A stretch of 64,000 bases of DNA, taken from positions 1,771,001 through 1,835,000 of the forward strand of contig JAILWO010000001.1 of assembly GCA_025698895.1 (NCBI GenBank), written 5' to 3'. The first letter of the stretch is position 1. Each line of letters begins with the position of its first letter. The stretch is from Rhizobiaceae bacterium (GTDB taxonomy: Bacteria; Pseudomonadota; Alphaproteobacteria; Rhizobiales; Rhizobiaceae). The position numbers and the translations under genes were made by a program. Positions 33,755-42,279 of this stretch are shown piece by piece. Below the pieces are notes generated by a model. The model was not told the origin of the DNA. It made no database searches and saw nothing but the letters and a program-made list of their open reading frames with translations.

Positions 33755-34309
33755 ATGGGGCTGGTTGCTCATTTCGCCAAGATGGCGCGCAACAACCGCT
33801 GGTCCAACGACCGGCTCTACCGCGCCGTACTGGCGCTTGCTCCCGGCGAGTTCCATGCGGATCGCGTGAGCTTCTTTCCCTCCATCGCCGCCACGCTCAA
33901 TCACATTCTTGCGGTCGACCGCTACTATCTTGATGCGCTGGAGCAAGGCGGCCTCGGTCCTGCCGCCTTCCACACTTTCGTGGCTTTTGACGATCCGGCC
34001 GCGCTGGCCGCCGCCCAGACCGAATGGGACATGCGCATGATCGCCTTTTGCGACGGCTTGGCGGAGAGCGACATGGATCGCCGTGTCGTCACCGATCGCG
34101 GCCAGGCCGGCAAGTTTCCGGAGCGTGTCGCCGACCTGCTGGCGCATATCTTCCTGCACGACGTCCATCATCGCGGGCAGGTCCACGCCATGCTGTCCGG
34201 CTCGAGCATCAAGCCGCCGCAACTCGACGAGTTCTTCCTCGACTTCGACGAACCGCTGAGACGCGAGGAACTGGCGCGGCTGGGGGATCGCCCTGATGCC
34301 CCGCTATAG
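33755..34309 (+). CDS. DinB-family protein
   Basis: A 184-residue four-helix protein. NHILAVDRYYLDAL (His50) and HIFLHDVHHRGQVHAML (His135-x3-His139) form the DinB metal-binding His triad. DinB-superfamily members include thiol-dependent maleylpyruvate isomerases. In a homogentisate operon without a clear maiA this protein could isomerise maleylacetoacetate or act in thiol-dependent detoxification. It overlaps the next gene by 14 bp. The family call is firm, the substrate is inference. Confidence 0.85.
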   Translation: MGLVAHFAKMARNNRWSNDRLYRAVLALAPGEFHADRVSFFPSIAATLNHILAVDRYYLDALEQGGLGPAAFHTFVAFDDPAALAAAQTEWDMRMIAFCDGLAESDMDRRVVTDRGQAGKFPERVADLLAHIFLHDVHHRGQVHAMLSGSSIKPPQLDEFFLDFDEPLRREELARLGDRPDAPL

Positions 34310-35903
34310 CTACGCCCGCTTCCCCTATCGTACCCCGCCCGAACTCTCCGGCGGGAAAGCGTTCAACGCGCCGGTCGCCATCGTCGGTGCGGGCCCCGTC
34401 GGGCTGGCGGCGGCGCTCGACCTGGCGTTGCACGGCATTCGCTGCGTGGTGCTGGACGACAATGACGTGGTCTCGCTGGGCAGCCGCGCCATCTGCTGGT
34501 CCAAGCGCACGCTGGAGATCTTCGATCGCCTTGGCGTGGCCGATCCGATGCTGGAAAAGGGGGTGACCTGGAAGGTCGGGCGCCTCTTCCATCGCGACCG
34601 CGAGGTCTGGAGCTTCGATCTCCTGCCCGAAGCCGGCCACAAGATGCCGGCCTTCATCAATCTTCAGCAATACTGGGTCGAACAATATCTGGTCGAGCGC
34701 GCGCGGGCCTTTCCCGACCTGATCGACCTGCGCTGGAAAAACCGCGTCACGGGCGTGTCCCCACGCGCCGACGGTGTCCGCGTGACGGTCGACACGCCCG
34801 ACGGCTCATATGACCTCGACGCCGAATGGCTGATCGCCTGCGACGGCGCCCGCTCCCCGGTCCGCTCCATGCTCGGGCTCGATTTCGAGGGACGCGTCTT
34901 TGAGGAGCGCTTCCTCATCGCCGATGTCGAGATGAAGGCCGACTTCCCGTCCGAGCGCTGGTTCTGGTTCGAGCCGCCGTTTCACTCCGGTCAGTCGGCG
35001 CTGCTCCACAAGCAGCCCGACGACATCTGGCGCATCGACCTCCAACTCGGCTGGGACGCCGACCCCGAGGAGGAGAAGAAGCCGGAAAATGTGATTCCGC
35101 GCATCGAGAAGATCGTCGGCGATCGTCCATTCGAACTCGACTGGGTCTCGGTCTACACCTTCCAGTGCCGGCGGCTGGCGAAGTTCGTCCATGGTCGCAT
35201 CGTGTTCGCGGGCGACTCGGCCCACATCGTCTCGCCCTTCGGCGCGCGCGGCGGCAATGGCGGCATCCAGGATGTCGACAATCTCGTCTGGAAGCTGGCC
35301 ATGGTGCTGCGCGGCGATGCGCCCGAGGGGCTGGTTGCCACCTATGACGAGGAACGCGTCCATGGCGCCGACGAGAACATTCTGAACTCGTCCCGCGCCA
35401 CCTCCTTCATGACGCCGAAGACTGAGATGGAGCGCGTCTTCCGCGATTCCGTGCTCGATCTCGCCGGCGAGCACGAATTCGCCCGTCGCCTCGTCAATTC
35501 CGGACGGCTGTCCAGGCCCTGCTCTTTGGCCGGCCTATCGCTCCAGACACCGGCCGCGGATGGCAGCGGCGTGGAGCCCGGCCAGGCAATGCCCGACGCG
35601 CCGGTCGGCGATGGCGACTGGCTGCTGAACCATTTCGGCGGCCGCTTCGCGGTGATGGCGGTGGAGGCGGACATTCCCGATGGCGTGCCGCCGGGCCTTG
35701 ACCGCATCCTCGTCACCGCCGACCGCTCCCGCGGCATCGACGGCGTGACCGTGCTGTTCGACGCAGAGGGATTGGTCGCGGCGCGCTACGGCGCGGGCAA
35801 CGTCTATCTCGTGCGGCCTGACCAGCATGTCGCCGCGCGCTTGGAGGCCGCGACCCGCGAAAGGGTGAAGGCAGCGCTGGCGCGCGCGACGGGGAGGGTA
35901 TGA
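34296..35903 (+). CDS. FAD-dependent aromatic-ring hydroxylase (MhpA/PheA type)
   Basis: A 535-residue flavoprotein monooxygenase. The FAD site GAGPVGLAAALDLALHG is at about residues 31-47. The DG motif ECDGARSPVR-like (ACDGARSPVRSMLG) and the GD motif (FAGDSAHIVSPFGARGGNGGIQD) are both present. A thioredoxin-like C-terminal domain follows about residue 430. Such enzymes hydroxylate phenolic acids using NAD(P)H and O2. In this cluster it may make homogentisate or a related diphenol from another aromatic acid. It overlaps the DinB gene upstream and the DUF2783 gene downstream. Confidence 0.85.
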   Translation: MPRYSYARFPYRTPPELSGGKAFNAPVAIVGAGPVGLAAALDLALHGIRCVVLDDNDVVSLGSRAICWSKRTLEIFDRLGVADPMLEKGVTWKVGRLFHRDREVWSFDLLPEAGHKMPAFINLQQYWVEQYLVERARAFPDLIDLRWKNRVTGVSPRADGVRVTVDTPDGSYDLDAEWLIACDGARSPVRSMLGLDFEGRVFEERFLIADVEMKADFPSERWFWFEPPFHSGQSALLHKQPDDIWRIDLQLGWDADPEEEKKPENVIPRIEKIVGDRPFELDWVSVYTFQCRRLAKFVHGRIVFAGDSAHIVSPFGARGGNGGIQDVDNLVWKLAMVLRGDAPEGLVATYDEERVHGADENILNSSRATSFMTPKTEMERVFRDSVLDLAGEHEFARRLVNSGRLSRPCSLAGLSLQTPAADGSGVEPGQAMPDAPVGDGDWLLNHFGGRFAVMAVEADIPDGVPPGLDRILVTADRSRGIDGVTVLFDAEGLVAARYGAGNVYLVRPDQHVAARLEAATRERVKAALARATGRV

Positions 35904-36148
35904 TGGTGGAAGACGTGGGTCGCGACCTGCTGGGTGCTGCGGGCGATGATTTCTACGCCGCGCTGATGGCGGCGCATGAAGGGCTTTCCTTCGAGGAGAG
36001 CGCACGCCTCAACGCGCGGCTGGTGCTGCTGCTTGCCAACCGGGTGGGTGATCTGGAGACGCTGCGGGCGGTCTTGAAGGCGGCGGGGATTGATGGGACC
36101 TTTCGGTCGTCAGCGGCATCATTGACCGGAAGTCGCTACGGCGCATAA
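35900..36148 (+). CDS. DUF2783 domain protein
   Basis: An 82-residue helical protein starting at an ATGATG that overlaps the hydroxylase stop. GDDFYAALMAAHEGLSFEESARLNARLVLLLANRVGD is the DUF2783 core. Members are regularly encoded right after this type of FAD hydroxylase and may be a small partner subunit. No enzyme residues are visible. Confidence 0.8.
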   Translation: MMVEDVGRDLLGAAGDDFYAALMAAHEGLSFEESARLNARLVLLLANRVGDLETLRAVLKAAGIDGTFRSSAASLTGSRYGA

Positions 36149-36205
36149 TCGGCATGAAAGGCTGCGGGGGCGGCAGAGGCCGCGGACCTGCGACGGTGCC
36201 TCGCC

Positions 36206-36874
36206 GTGCAACCGCCGATTAAGCTGTTCGACTGGCCTGCCTCGCCCTTCTCGCTGAAGGTACGGGCCATCCTGGAATACAAGCGCCTCGACTACGCTAG
36301 GGTGCCGATACTTGCGCCCGCCAATTTCCGCGAAATCCGCCGGCGCGGCAAGATCGGCAAGGCGCCGGCGCTGGAGATAGACGGCCGCCTGTTCGTGGAT
36401 TCGACCGACATTGCCTATGAGCTGGAAAGCCGTTTTCCAGACCCTGCGATCATTCCGTCCAGCCCCCGGGAGCGTGGGGTTTGCCATGCCATCGAGGAAT
36501 GGTCCGACGAGTCGCTCTACTTCGTGAACCTATATTACCAGTGGTCTGATCCGGAAGGCCGCAGGATGGTGCCGAAGGTGTTCGGCAGCGGGCTGTTTGG
36601 ATACGCCGCCTATCGCTTCTATCTGCGGCGTGTGCTCAACCAGACACGTGGCCAGGGGACGGCGCGAAAACCGCCGGCGCATGTTCTGTCCGACCTGCAG
36701 CGGCACCTCGCCGCCATCGAGGCGTTGATCGAGCCGGGGCCATTCCTTCTCGGCGACCGGCCCTTCCTGTGTGATTTTGCGCTGATCGGCCAACTTGTCT
36801 ATCTGCGGCGCACGCCGCTCGGCGCGCGCCAACTGGAGGAGCATTCCGCCATCAAAGCCTTTGTGGGCGCATGA
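36206..36874 (+). CDS. Glutathione S-transferase family protein
   Basis: A 222-residue protein (GTG start at 36206). The N-terminal thioredoxin-like domain (KLFDWPASPFSLKVRAILEYKRLDY, then KAPALEIDGRLFVDSTDIAYELE) binds glutathione through APALE and DST. The all-helical domain follows from about residue 90 (PGPFLLGDRPFLCDFALIGQLVYL). It ends the catabolic run and is a candidate for the maleylacetoacetate isomerase step, though typical MaiA motifs (SSCSWRVR) are absent, so a general GST is equally possible. Confidence 0.8.
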   Translation: MQPPIKLFDWPASPFSLKVRAILEYKRLDYARVPILAPANFREIRRRGKIGKAPALEIDGRLFVDSTDIAYELESRFPDPAIIPSSPRERGVCHAIEEWSDESLYFVNLYYQWSDPEGRRMVPKVFGSGLFGYAAYRFYLRRVLNQTRGQGTARKPPAHVLSDLQRHLAAIEALIEPGPFLLGDRPFLCDFALIGQLVYLRRTPLGARQLEEHSAIKAFVGA

Positions 36875-36892
36875 AGGACCTTCGCGCCAGCG

Positions 36893-38005
36893 CTACTCCG
36901 CTGCTTCCACGTTGATGATCCCACGCCGGATCTGATCTTCCTCGATCGACTCGAACAGCGCCCGGAAATTGCCCTCGCCGAATCCCTCGTCGCCCTTCCT
37001 CTGGATGAACTCGAAGAAGATCGGCCCGATCACGGTCCTGGAGAAAATCTGCAACAGGATCTTGGTCATGCCGCCATCGACCACGCCCTCGCCGTCGATC
37101 AGAATGCCGTGCTTCTTCATCCGCTCGACCGGCTCGTCATGGCCGTTCACGCGATCATACGACATCTCGTAATAGGTTTCGGGTGGGCCCGGCATGAATT
37201 TCAGGCCGTTCTCGGCAAGCCTGTCCGTCGCATCGTAGATGCCATCGGTGCCGACGGCGATATGCTGTATGCCTTCGCCGTTGTATTTCTTCAGATATTC
37301 GGCGATCTGGCTCGTATCGTCCTTGGACTCGTTGAGCGGTATCCTGATCTTGCCGCAGGGGGAAGTAATCGCGCGGCTGACAAGACCCGTAATCTTGCCG
37401 TCGATGTCGAAGAAGTGAATCTGCTTGAATCCGAACAGGTCGCGATAGAAATCCCACCACTTGTCCATGTTGCCGCGATAGACATTGTGGGTCAGGTGGT
37501 CGAGATAATAGAAGCCCACGCCTTCCGGCTTCGGGTCGCGCTCTCCCAGCCAATCGAACTCGGCGTCATAGGCCGAACCTTTTTCACCGTAGGCGTCGAC
37601 GAAATAGAGCAGCGATCCGCCGATGCCGATGATCGCCGGAACGTCGAGCGTCTTGTCGTTTCCCTCATAGGGCGTCGCGCCCTTTGAAACGGCGTGGTCG
37701 AAGGCGTGCTTCGCGTCGACCACGCGCCACGCCATGGACGGCGCGCAGGGACCGTGCTCTTCGACAAAGCGCATGGCGTGCGAGCGGGGCTCGGCGTTGA
37801 CGACATAGTTGATGTCGCCCTGCCTCCAGACCGTGACGGCCTTCGTCTTGTGGCAGGCGACGGGCGTGTAGCCCATCCTGGTGAAGAGCGTTTCGAGCTT
37901 CTCGGGCTCCGGATGCGCGAATTCGACGAACTCGAATCCGTCCGTGCCGGCCGGATTGTCCCTGGTGATCCTGGCGGGCGGCGCGTCGTGCGGGAAGGGC
38001 CCCAT
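36893..38005 (-). CDS. hpd: 4-hydroxyphenylpyruvate dioxygenase
   Basis: A 370-residue protein on the minus strand with GAGGAG ribosome site. Two vicinal-oxygen-chelate domains are visible. The iron ligands are probably His170 (YLDHLTHNVYRG), His247 (EGIQHIAVGTD) and Glu331 (FFEFIQRKGDEGFGEGNF). It converts 4-hydroxyphenylpyruvate to homogentisate, feeding hmgA. It is convergent with the GST gene and divergent from the Lrp-type regulator, which is its likely controller. Confidence 0.96.
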   Translation of the reverse strand: MGPFPHDAPPARITRDNPAGTDGFEFVEFAHPEPEKLETLFTRMGYTPVACHKTKAVTVWRQGDINYVVNAEPRSHAMRFVEEHGPCAPSMAWRVVDAKHAFDHAVSKGATPYEGNDKTLDVPAIIGIGGSLLYFVDAYGEKGSAYDAEFDWLGERDPKPEGVGFYYLDHLTHNVYRGNMDKWWDFYRDLFGFKQIHFFDIDGKITGLVSRAITSPCGKIRIPLNESKDDTSQIAEYLKKYNGEGIQHIAVGTDGIYDATDRLAENGLKFMPGPPETYYEMSYDRVNGHDEPVERMKKHGILIDGEGVVDGGMTKILLQIFSRTVIGPIFFEFIQRKGDEGFGEGNFRALFESIEEDQIRRGIINVEAAE

Positions 38006-38053
38006 GGTGGTTCTCCTCGATCCTCGGGTAACTTGCCATGATCATAACGCCGA

Positions 38054-38063
38054 TCGCATGCGA
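38054..38063. promoter_or_regulatory. Palindrome in the hpd / Lrp-regulator intergenic region
   Basis: A perfect 10-bp palindrome TCGCATGCGA lies 49 bp from the hpd start in the 120-bp divergent spacer. A second GATGCATG-type element occurs at about 38097-38104. Both could belong to Lrp-type binding sites. No promoter could be assigned with confidence. Confidence 0.35.
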
Positions 38064-38125
38064 GATGGTTGTATTCGTGGCGCGTGATGCCTTTATGGAT
38101 GCATGAAACGCGCATAGGAGGCGTC

Positions 38126-38599
38126 ATGAGTGCGCAGTTCGATCGTATCGACGGTTTTGACCGCAAGATCCTCGCCCTGCTCCAGGAGGATGCCCGGCTC
38201 ACCAACGCCGAACTTGCCGAGCGCGTTCACCTGTCCGCCTCGCAGTGTTCGCGCCGGCGCCAGAGGCTGGAGGAAGAGGGGCTGATTCGCGGCTACGGCG
38301 CGATCCTGGACCGGGAGCGGCTCGGCTGGTCGCTGGTCAATGTCGTTACCGTAACGCTCGCCACGCACAATCGCGACAATGCCCGCCGCTTCGCCGAACT
38401 GGTTGAGCGCCTGCCGGAAGTGCAGGAGGCTCACGCGCTGACGGGCGAGATGGACTACATTCTCAAGGTGGTGACACGCGACCTGCGGTCGCTGTCGGAC
38501 TTCGTCAACGACGTGCTCCTCCCGCACGAGTCGGTACAGCATGTGAAAACGGCGATCGTCCTGCAGACGCTGAAGGAGACTGGCGCCCTGCCACTTTGA
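38126..38599 (+). CDS. Lrp/AsnC-family transcriptional regulator
   Basis: A 157-residue protein; ATG 38126 follows AGGAGG. The N-terminal helix-turn-helix (DRKILALLQEDARLTNAELAERVHLSASQCSRRRQRLEEEGLI) occupies about residues 11-55. The C-terminal RAM effector domain has EVQEAHALTGEMDYILKV. It is divergent from hpd and probably senses tyrosine, phenylalanine or the keto acid to tune hpd. Confidence 0.88.
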   Translation: MSAQFDRIDGFDRKILALLQEDARLTNAELAERVHLSASQCSRRRQRLEEEGLIRGYGAILDRERLGWSLVNVVTVTLATHNRDNARRFAELVERLPEVQEAHALTGEMDYILKVVTRDLRSLSDFVNDVLLPHESVQHVKTAIVLQTLKETGALPL

Positions 38600-38614
38600 T
38601 ATGTTACAAAAAAT
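38597..38614 (-). promoter_or_regulatory. Candidate operator upstream of the TRAP substrate-binding protein gene
   Basis: Read on the minus strand the element is ATTTTTTGTAACATATCA. It matches 15 of 18 bases of the element at 39900 (plus strand), giving an inverted pair flanking the dctP-like gene. The core TGTxAxA resembles GntR/FadR-type half-sites. It overlaps the end of the Lrp gene and is 144 bp upstream of the transporter start. Confidence 0.4.
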
Positions 38615-38757
38615 TCCGGGAGGGGCGGCTTTATGTAATATATTGCCGAATCCATCCGCTGACTGGAAATCGAGGGACTGTTGCGGAATAGTCCCGTCGG
38701 GAGCAACGCGAACCGGCCAGCGCAATGCCGCCGGACGCATCTCGGGAGGAGAACCCA

Positions 38758-39807
38758 ATGAAACTGCACGCATTCAGATCGCTCGCGCTCGCGGGTGCAA
38801 TCGCCGCCGCCGGGTGGCTTTCGACGACCGCAAGCTTCGCTCAGGAAGTCACCTTGCGTCTGCATCAGTTCCTGCCCGCCCAGGCCAATGTGCCGAAGCT
38901 GGTGCTCGATGTCTGGGCAGACGACGTCGAGGAGGCGTCCGGCGGCAAGATCAAGGTCGAGCGCTATCCTTCCATGCAGCTCGGCGGCACGCCACCTCAA
39001 CTGATCGACCAGGCGATCGACGGCACGGCCGACGTGGTCTGGACCGTCGTCGGCTACACGCCCGGCCGCTTTCCGCGCCCTGAGGTGTTCGAGCTTCCGT
39101 TCATGATGACCAATGCCGACGCGACCTCGCGCGCCTATTGGGACCTCTTCGAGAAGCATATGAAGGACGCCGACTTCAAGGACGTCCATGTGATCGGCGT
39201 GTGGGTGCACGGCCCGGGCATGATTCATTCCAATCGCCCGGTCGAGAAGCTGGAGGACATGAAGGGTCTCAAGCTGCGCGCGCCGACCCGGGTCATCACC
39301 GGGCTTCTCGGCGAACTCGGCTCGACCGCGGTCGGCATGCCGGTTCCGGCCGTCACCGAGGCTCTGTCCAAGGGCGTCATCGACGGGGCGGTCATTCCCT
39401 GGGAAGTGACGGCGGCCCTCAAGGTGCCTGAACTTGTCGAGAACCATACGGAATTTGGCGAGGGGAAGTCGCTCTACACCACCGCCTTCGTGCTGGCGAT
39501 GAACAAGGCCAAGTATGAAAGCCTGTCGCCGGAACTGAAGAAGGTGATCGACGACCACTCCGGCCAGGACTTCTCGGCCTTCGCCGGCAGCACCCAGGCT
39601 GGTGCGGACGTGCCGTCGCGCAAGATCGCGGTTGATCGCGGCAACAACATCATCACGCTCTCGCCCGAGGAAGTGGCGCGCTGGGAAGCAGCCGCCGAAC
39701 CGGTCTACGAGAACTGGGTGAAGGAAATGGAAGGAAAGGGCATCGACGGCCAGGCGCTGATCGATGAAGCCCGGGAACTGATCGCGAAGTACACCGATCA
39801 GCAGTAA
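38758..39807 (+). CDS. TRAP transporter periplasmic substrate-binding protein (DctP family)
   Basis: A 349-residue protein with GGGAGGAG ribosome site. A signal peptide ends about residue 28 (GWLSTTASFA-QEV). The mature protein shows the TRAP DctP fold (QEVTLRLHQFLP, ADVVWTVVGYTPGRFPRPEVFELPFM, GMIHSNRPVEKLEDMKGLKLRAP). The Arg in LKLRAPT usually binds the substrate carboxylate, so an organic acid is likely. It delivers substrate to the membrane subunits encoded next. Position near aromatic and acyl-CoA catabolism suggests an aromatic or fatty acid-like carboxylate. Confidence 0.88.
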   Translation: MKLHAFRSLALAGAIAAAGWLSTTASFAQEVTLRLHQFLPAQANVPKLVLDVWADDVEEASGGKIKVERYPSMQLGGTPPQLIDQAIDGTADVVWTVVGYTPGRFPRPEVFELPFMMTNADATSRAYWDLFEKHMKDADFKDVHVIGVWVHGPGMIHSNRPVEKLEDMKGLKLRAPTRVITGLLGELGSTAVGMPVPAVTEALSKGVIDGAVIPWEVTAALKVPELVENHTEFGEGKSLYTTAFVLAMNKAKYESLSPELKKVIDDHSGQDFSAFAGSTQAGADVPSRKIAVDRGNNIITLSPEEVARWEAAAEPVYENWVKEMEGKGIDGQALIDEARELIAKYTDQQ

Positions 39808-39817
39808 CGGATGAACG

Positions 39818-39844
39818 ACCGGAGCGGGCTCGACCCGCTCCGGT
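39818..39844 (+). terminator. Stem-loop between TRAP P and Q genes
   Basis: A perfect 11-bp stem (39818-39828 with 39834-39844, ACCGGAGCGGG arms) and a 5-base loop lie 10 bp after the binding-protein stop. No T-run follows. Such intercistronic hairpins usually protect or partly terminate the message so that the binding protein is made in excess over the permeases. Confidence 0.55.
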
Positions 39845-39899
39845 AGCGGGTCATGCCGGCTCTTCACGGCCTGATTGCGCCGCGGCTTCCGTCGTCCCG

Positions 39900-39917
39900 A
39901 TTTTTTGTTATACATCA
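39900..39917 (+). promoter_or_regulatory. Candidate operator upstream of the TRAP membrane genes
   Basis: ATTTTTTGTTATACATCA is an AT-rich island in GC-rich DNA and the inverted near-copy of the element at 38597. TTATACATC has the look of a GntR/FadR-family site. It lies about 106 bp before the small permease start, so a second promoter inside the TRAP locus is possible. Confidence 0.4.
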
Positions 39918-40022
39918 TACCGATTATCGCGCCCCCGTGTTGCCCTCCCGCGGCTCCGAGGCTAGCGTGATGCCGGGAACACGGAACGCCGCGCACTCGT
40001 CGACGCGGGGAGGAACGCTCGG

Positions 40023-40553
40023 GTGACACTGTCGCCAGTCATTGTTTGGCTTGCGCGCGGGCTGGCTCTTGCCGGCGGCCTCGTGCTCGTCGCCATCACG
40101 CTCATCACGGTCGTATCGATAACCGGGCGATCGCTGAACACGTTCGGGATGGGGCCAGTTCCCGGCGATTTCGAGCTGGTCGAGGCCGGCACCGGCTTTG
40201 CCGTGTTCGCCTTTCTCCCCTGGTGCCAGCTCATGCGCGGCCACGCCGCCGTCGACCTCTTCACCGGCTTGTTTCCGTCAGTGGTGAACCGTGTCATCGA
40301 TCTGGTCAGCGAGGCTCTGATGACCTTCGTGATCGTCATCATCGCCTGGCGCCTTTGGGCGGGCACGATCGACAAGCTGAACTATGGCGAAACGACCTTC
40401 ATCCTGCAGTTTCCGGTGTGGTGGGCCTATGCGGCCTCGCTGGTCGCGGCCATCGGCGCGGTGATCGTGTCGTTCTACATGCTGTTCGTGCGTTTCCGTG
40501 AAGTCGCGTCCGGACAGACGATCGTCGAGCCCGGGCAGGGGGGAATGCATTGA
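40023..40553 (+). CDS. TRAP transporter small permease (DctQ family)
   Basis: A 176-residue protein with a GTG start behind GGGGAGGAAC. Four membrane segments are visible (LALAGGLVLVAITLITVVSI, FAVFAFLPWCQLM, LMTFVIVIIAWRLW, AASLVAAIGAVIVSFYMLF) and the DctQ phrases GDFELVEAGTGFAVF and LPWCQLMRGHAAVDLF are present. It pairs with the large permease in the inner membrane. Confidence 0.88.
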   Translation: MTLSPVIVWLARGLALAGGLVLVAITLITVVSITGRSLNTFGMGPVPGDFELVEAGTGFAVFAFLPWCQLMRGHAAVDLFTGLFPSVVNRVIDLVSEALMTFVIVIIAWRLWAGTIDKLNYGETTFILQFPVWWAYAASLVAAIGAVIVSFYMLFVRFREVASGQTIVEPGQGGMH

Positions 40554-41872
40554 GCAATCTCGAAGCCGGGATCTGGTCGTTTCCACTTCTGATGATCCTC
40601 ATCTTCCTGCGTATCCCGATCGGGCTGTCCATGCTTCTGGTCGGGCTTGCCGGATCATGGTTCGTGTTCGGCAGCGTCAATCCGATCCTGGCTAAGCTCA
40701 AGAACGAGACCTACTCGACCTTCTCCAGCTATTCGCTGTCGATCATTCCGCTGTTCCTCTTGATGGGGCAGTTCGCGGGCCTGGGCGGCATGTCGACGTC
40801 GCTGTTCAAGGCGGCTGAAAAGTGGCTCGGCCATCGCAAGGGCGGCGTGGCGATGGCCGCGATCGGCGCCTGCGCGGGCTTCGGCGCGATCTGCGGGTCC
40901 TCGCTGGCGACGGCCGCCACGATGGCGCAGGTGGCGCTGCCCGAACTCAAGCGCTACGGCTATTCGGCCGGACTGGCGACGGGCACGCTGGCGGCGGGCG
41001 GCACGTTGGGCATCCTCATACCACCTTCGGTGGTTCTGGTGATCTACGCCATCCTCGCCGAGCAGAATATCGCCAAGCTGTTCCTTGCCGCCTTCGTGCC
41101 GGGCGTGCTCGCCGCTCTCGGCTACATGATCGCGATTGCCGTCTATGTGCGTCTGTTTCCGGGACAGGCCGGCCACAGCGAGCGCGCGCCCTATTCCGAG
41201 CGCTTCAGGGCGCTGCTCGATGTCTGGCCGGTCATGCTGGTCTTCTTCGCGGTGGTCGGCGGCATCTATTTCGGCTGGTTCACGCCGACCGAGGCGGCGG
41301 CCATCGGCGCGGCCGGCACCGGCCTCATTGCGCTCGTCAATGGCGGGTTGACGCGCAGGACCCTGGTGGAATCGATCCTCGGAACGGCGAGCGCGACGGC
41401 GATGATCTTCTTCATCGTCTTTGGTGCCGCGATGTACAATTCCTTCCTCGCCGTCTCCCAGCTTCCGCAGGAAGCCGCGAGATGGATCGCCGGCCAGGGC
41501 TTCAATCCATGGCTGGTCATGGTTGTCGTGCTGATCATCTACCTGCTGCTCGGCTGCGTGATGGACTCGCTGTCCATGATCCTGCTGACCGTGCCGATCT
41601 TCTTCCCGATCGTAACGGCGCTCGACTATGGTCTCGGCCCGGAGGAGTTCGCCATCTGGTTCGGGATCATCGTTCTGGTGGTCGTCGAGGTCGGCCTGAT
41701 CACGCCACCCGTGGGCATGAATCTCTTCGTGATCAACTCCATGTCGAAAGGCACGCCGATCATGGCGACCTATCGCGGCGTCTCGCCCTTCGTCATCACC
41801 GACATGGTCCGGATCACGATACTGACCGCCTTCCCGGTCATCTCGCTCTTCATGCTGCGGCTGCTCTATTGA
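40550..41872 (+). CDS. TRAP transporter large permease (DctM family)
   Basis: A 440-residue protein whose TTG start overlaps the small-permease stop. About twelve hydrophobic segments are present with DctM hallmarks IPLFLLMGQFAGLGGMS, GFGAICGSSLATAATM, GGTLGILIPPSVVLVIYA, GWFTPTEAAAIGA and TPPVGMNLFVI. It is the ion-coupled transport subunit. The TTG start may lower its translation relative to the small permease. Confidence 0.92.
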   Translation: MSNLEAGIWSFPLLMILIFLRIPIGLSMLLVGLAGSWFVFGSVNPILAKLKNETYSTFSSYSLSIIPLFLLMGQFAGLGGMSTSLFKAAEKWLGHRKGGVAMAAIGACAGFGAICGSSLATAATMAQVALPELKRYGYSAGLATGTLAAGGTLGILIPPSVVLVIYAILAEQNIAKLFLAAFVPGVLAALGYMIAIAVYVRLFPGQAGHSERAPYSERFRALLDVWPVMLVFFAVVGGIYFGWFTPTEAAAIGAAGTGLIALVNGGLTRRTLVESILGTASATAMIFFIVFGAAMYNSFLAVSQLPQEAARWIAGQGFNPWLVMVVVLIIYLLLGCVMDSLSMILLTVPIFFPIVTALDYGLGPEEFAIWFGIIVLVVVEVGLITPPVGMNLFVINSMSKGTPIMATYRGVSPFVITDMVRITILTAFPVISLFMLRLLY

Positions 41873-41881
41873 GCAGCGCCG

Positions 41882-42220
41882 TCAACGCCCCTGGCGCGCG
41901 GCCATGAAGATGTTGGTCGAGCGCGCGCCCGAGCGGCAATAGCCGAAGACCGGGCCTTCGACAGCATCCAGGACGGCGGCCATGTCGGCCACGTTGTCGG
42001 CGGTCATCTGTCCGCTGACGACGGGAATGTAGCGGAAGTCCAGTCCGGCGGCACGCGCGGCCGCCTCGATCTCGGCGTGCGACGGCTGGTCTGGCACCTC
42101 GCCGTCGGGACGATGACAGACGATCGTTCTGTATCCGGCCCTGGCGATCTCGGCGACGTCGGCCGGCTCGATCTGGCCGGACACCGCGTAGTCGTCGGTA
42201 ATCCGCCGCATTTCCATCAT
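41882..42220 (-). CDS. TIGR01244-type sulfur transferase / DUF442 phosphatase-like protein
   Basis: A 112-residue protein; ATG 42220 follows GGGAGA. The fold resembles small dual-specificity phosphatase/rhodanese-like DUF442 proteins (TDDYAVSGQIEPADVAEIARAGYRTIVCHRPDGE). GYCRSGARS gives the Cys-x5-Arg catalytic loop. Relatives (Blh-type) act in sulfide handling. It is the last gene on the minus strand after two acyl-CoA dehydrogenases, but the gap of 59 bp leaves co-transcription open. Confidence 0.78.
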   Translation of the reverse strand: MMEMRRITDDYAVSGQIEPADVAEIARAGYRTIVCHRPDGEVPDQPSHAEIEAAARAAGLDFRYIPVVSGQMTADNVADMAAVLDAVEGPVFGYCRSGARSTNIFMAARQGR

Positions 42221-42279
42221 GCAATTCTCCCGAGCGCTGATCACCGGCAACGAATAGTCCGCTCGCCGATGAAATCAAG

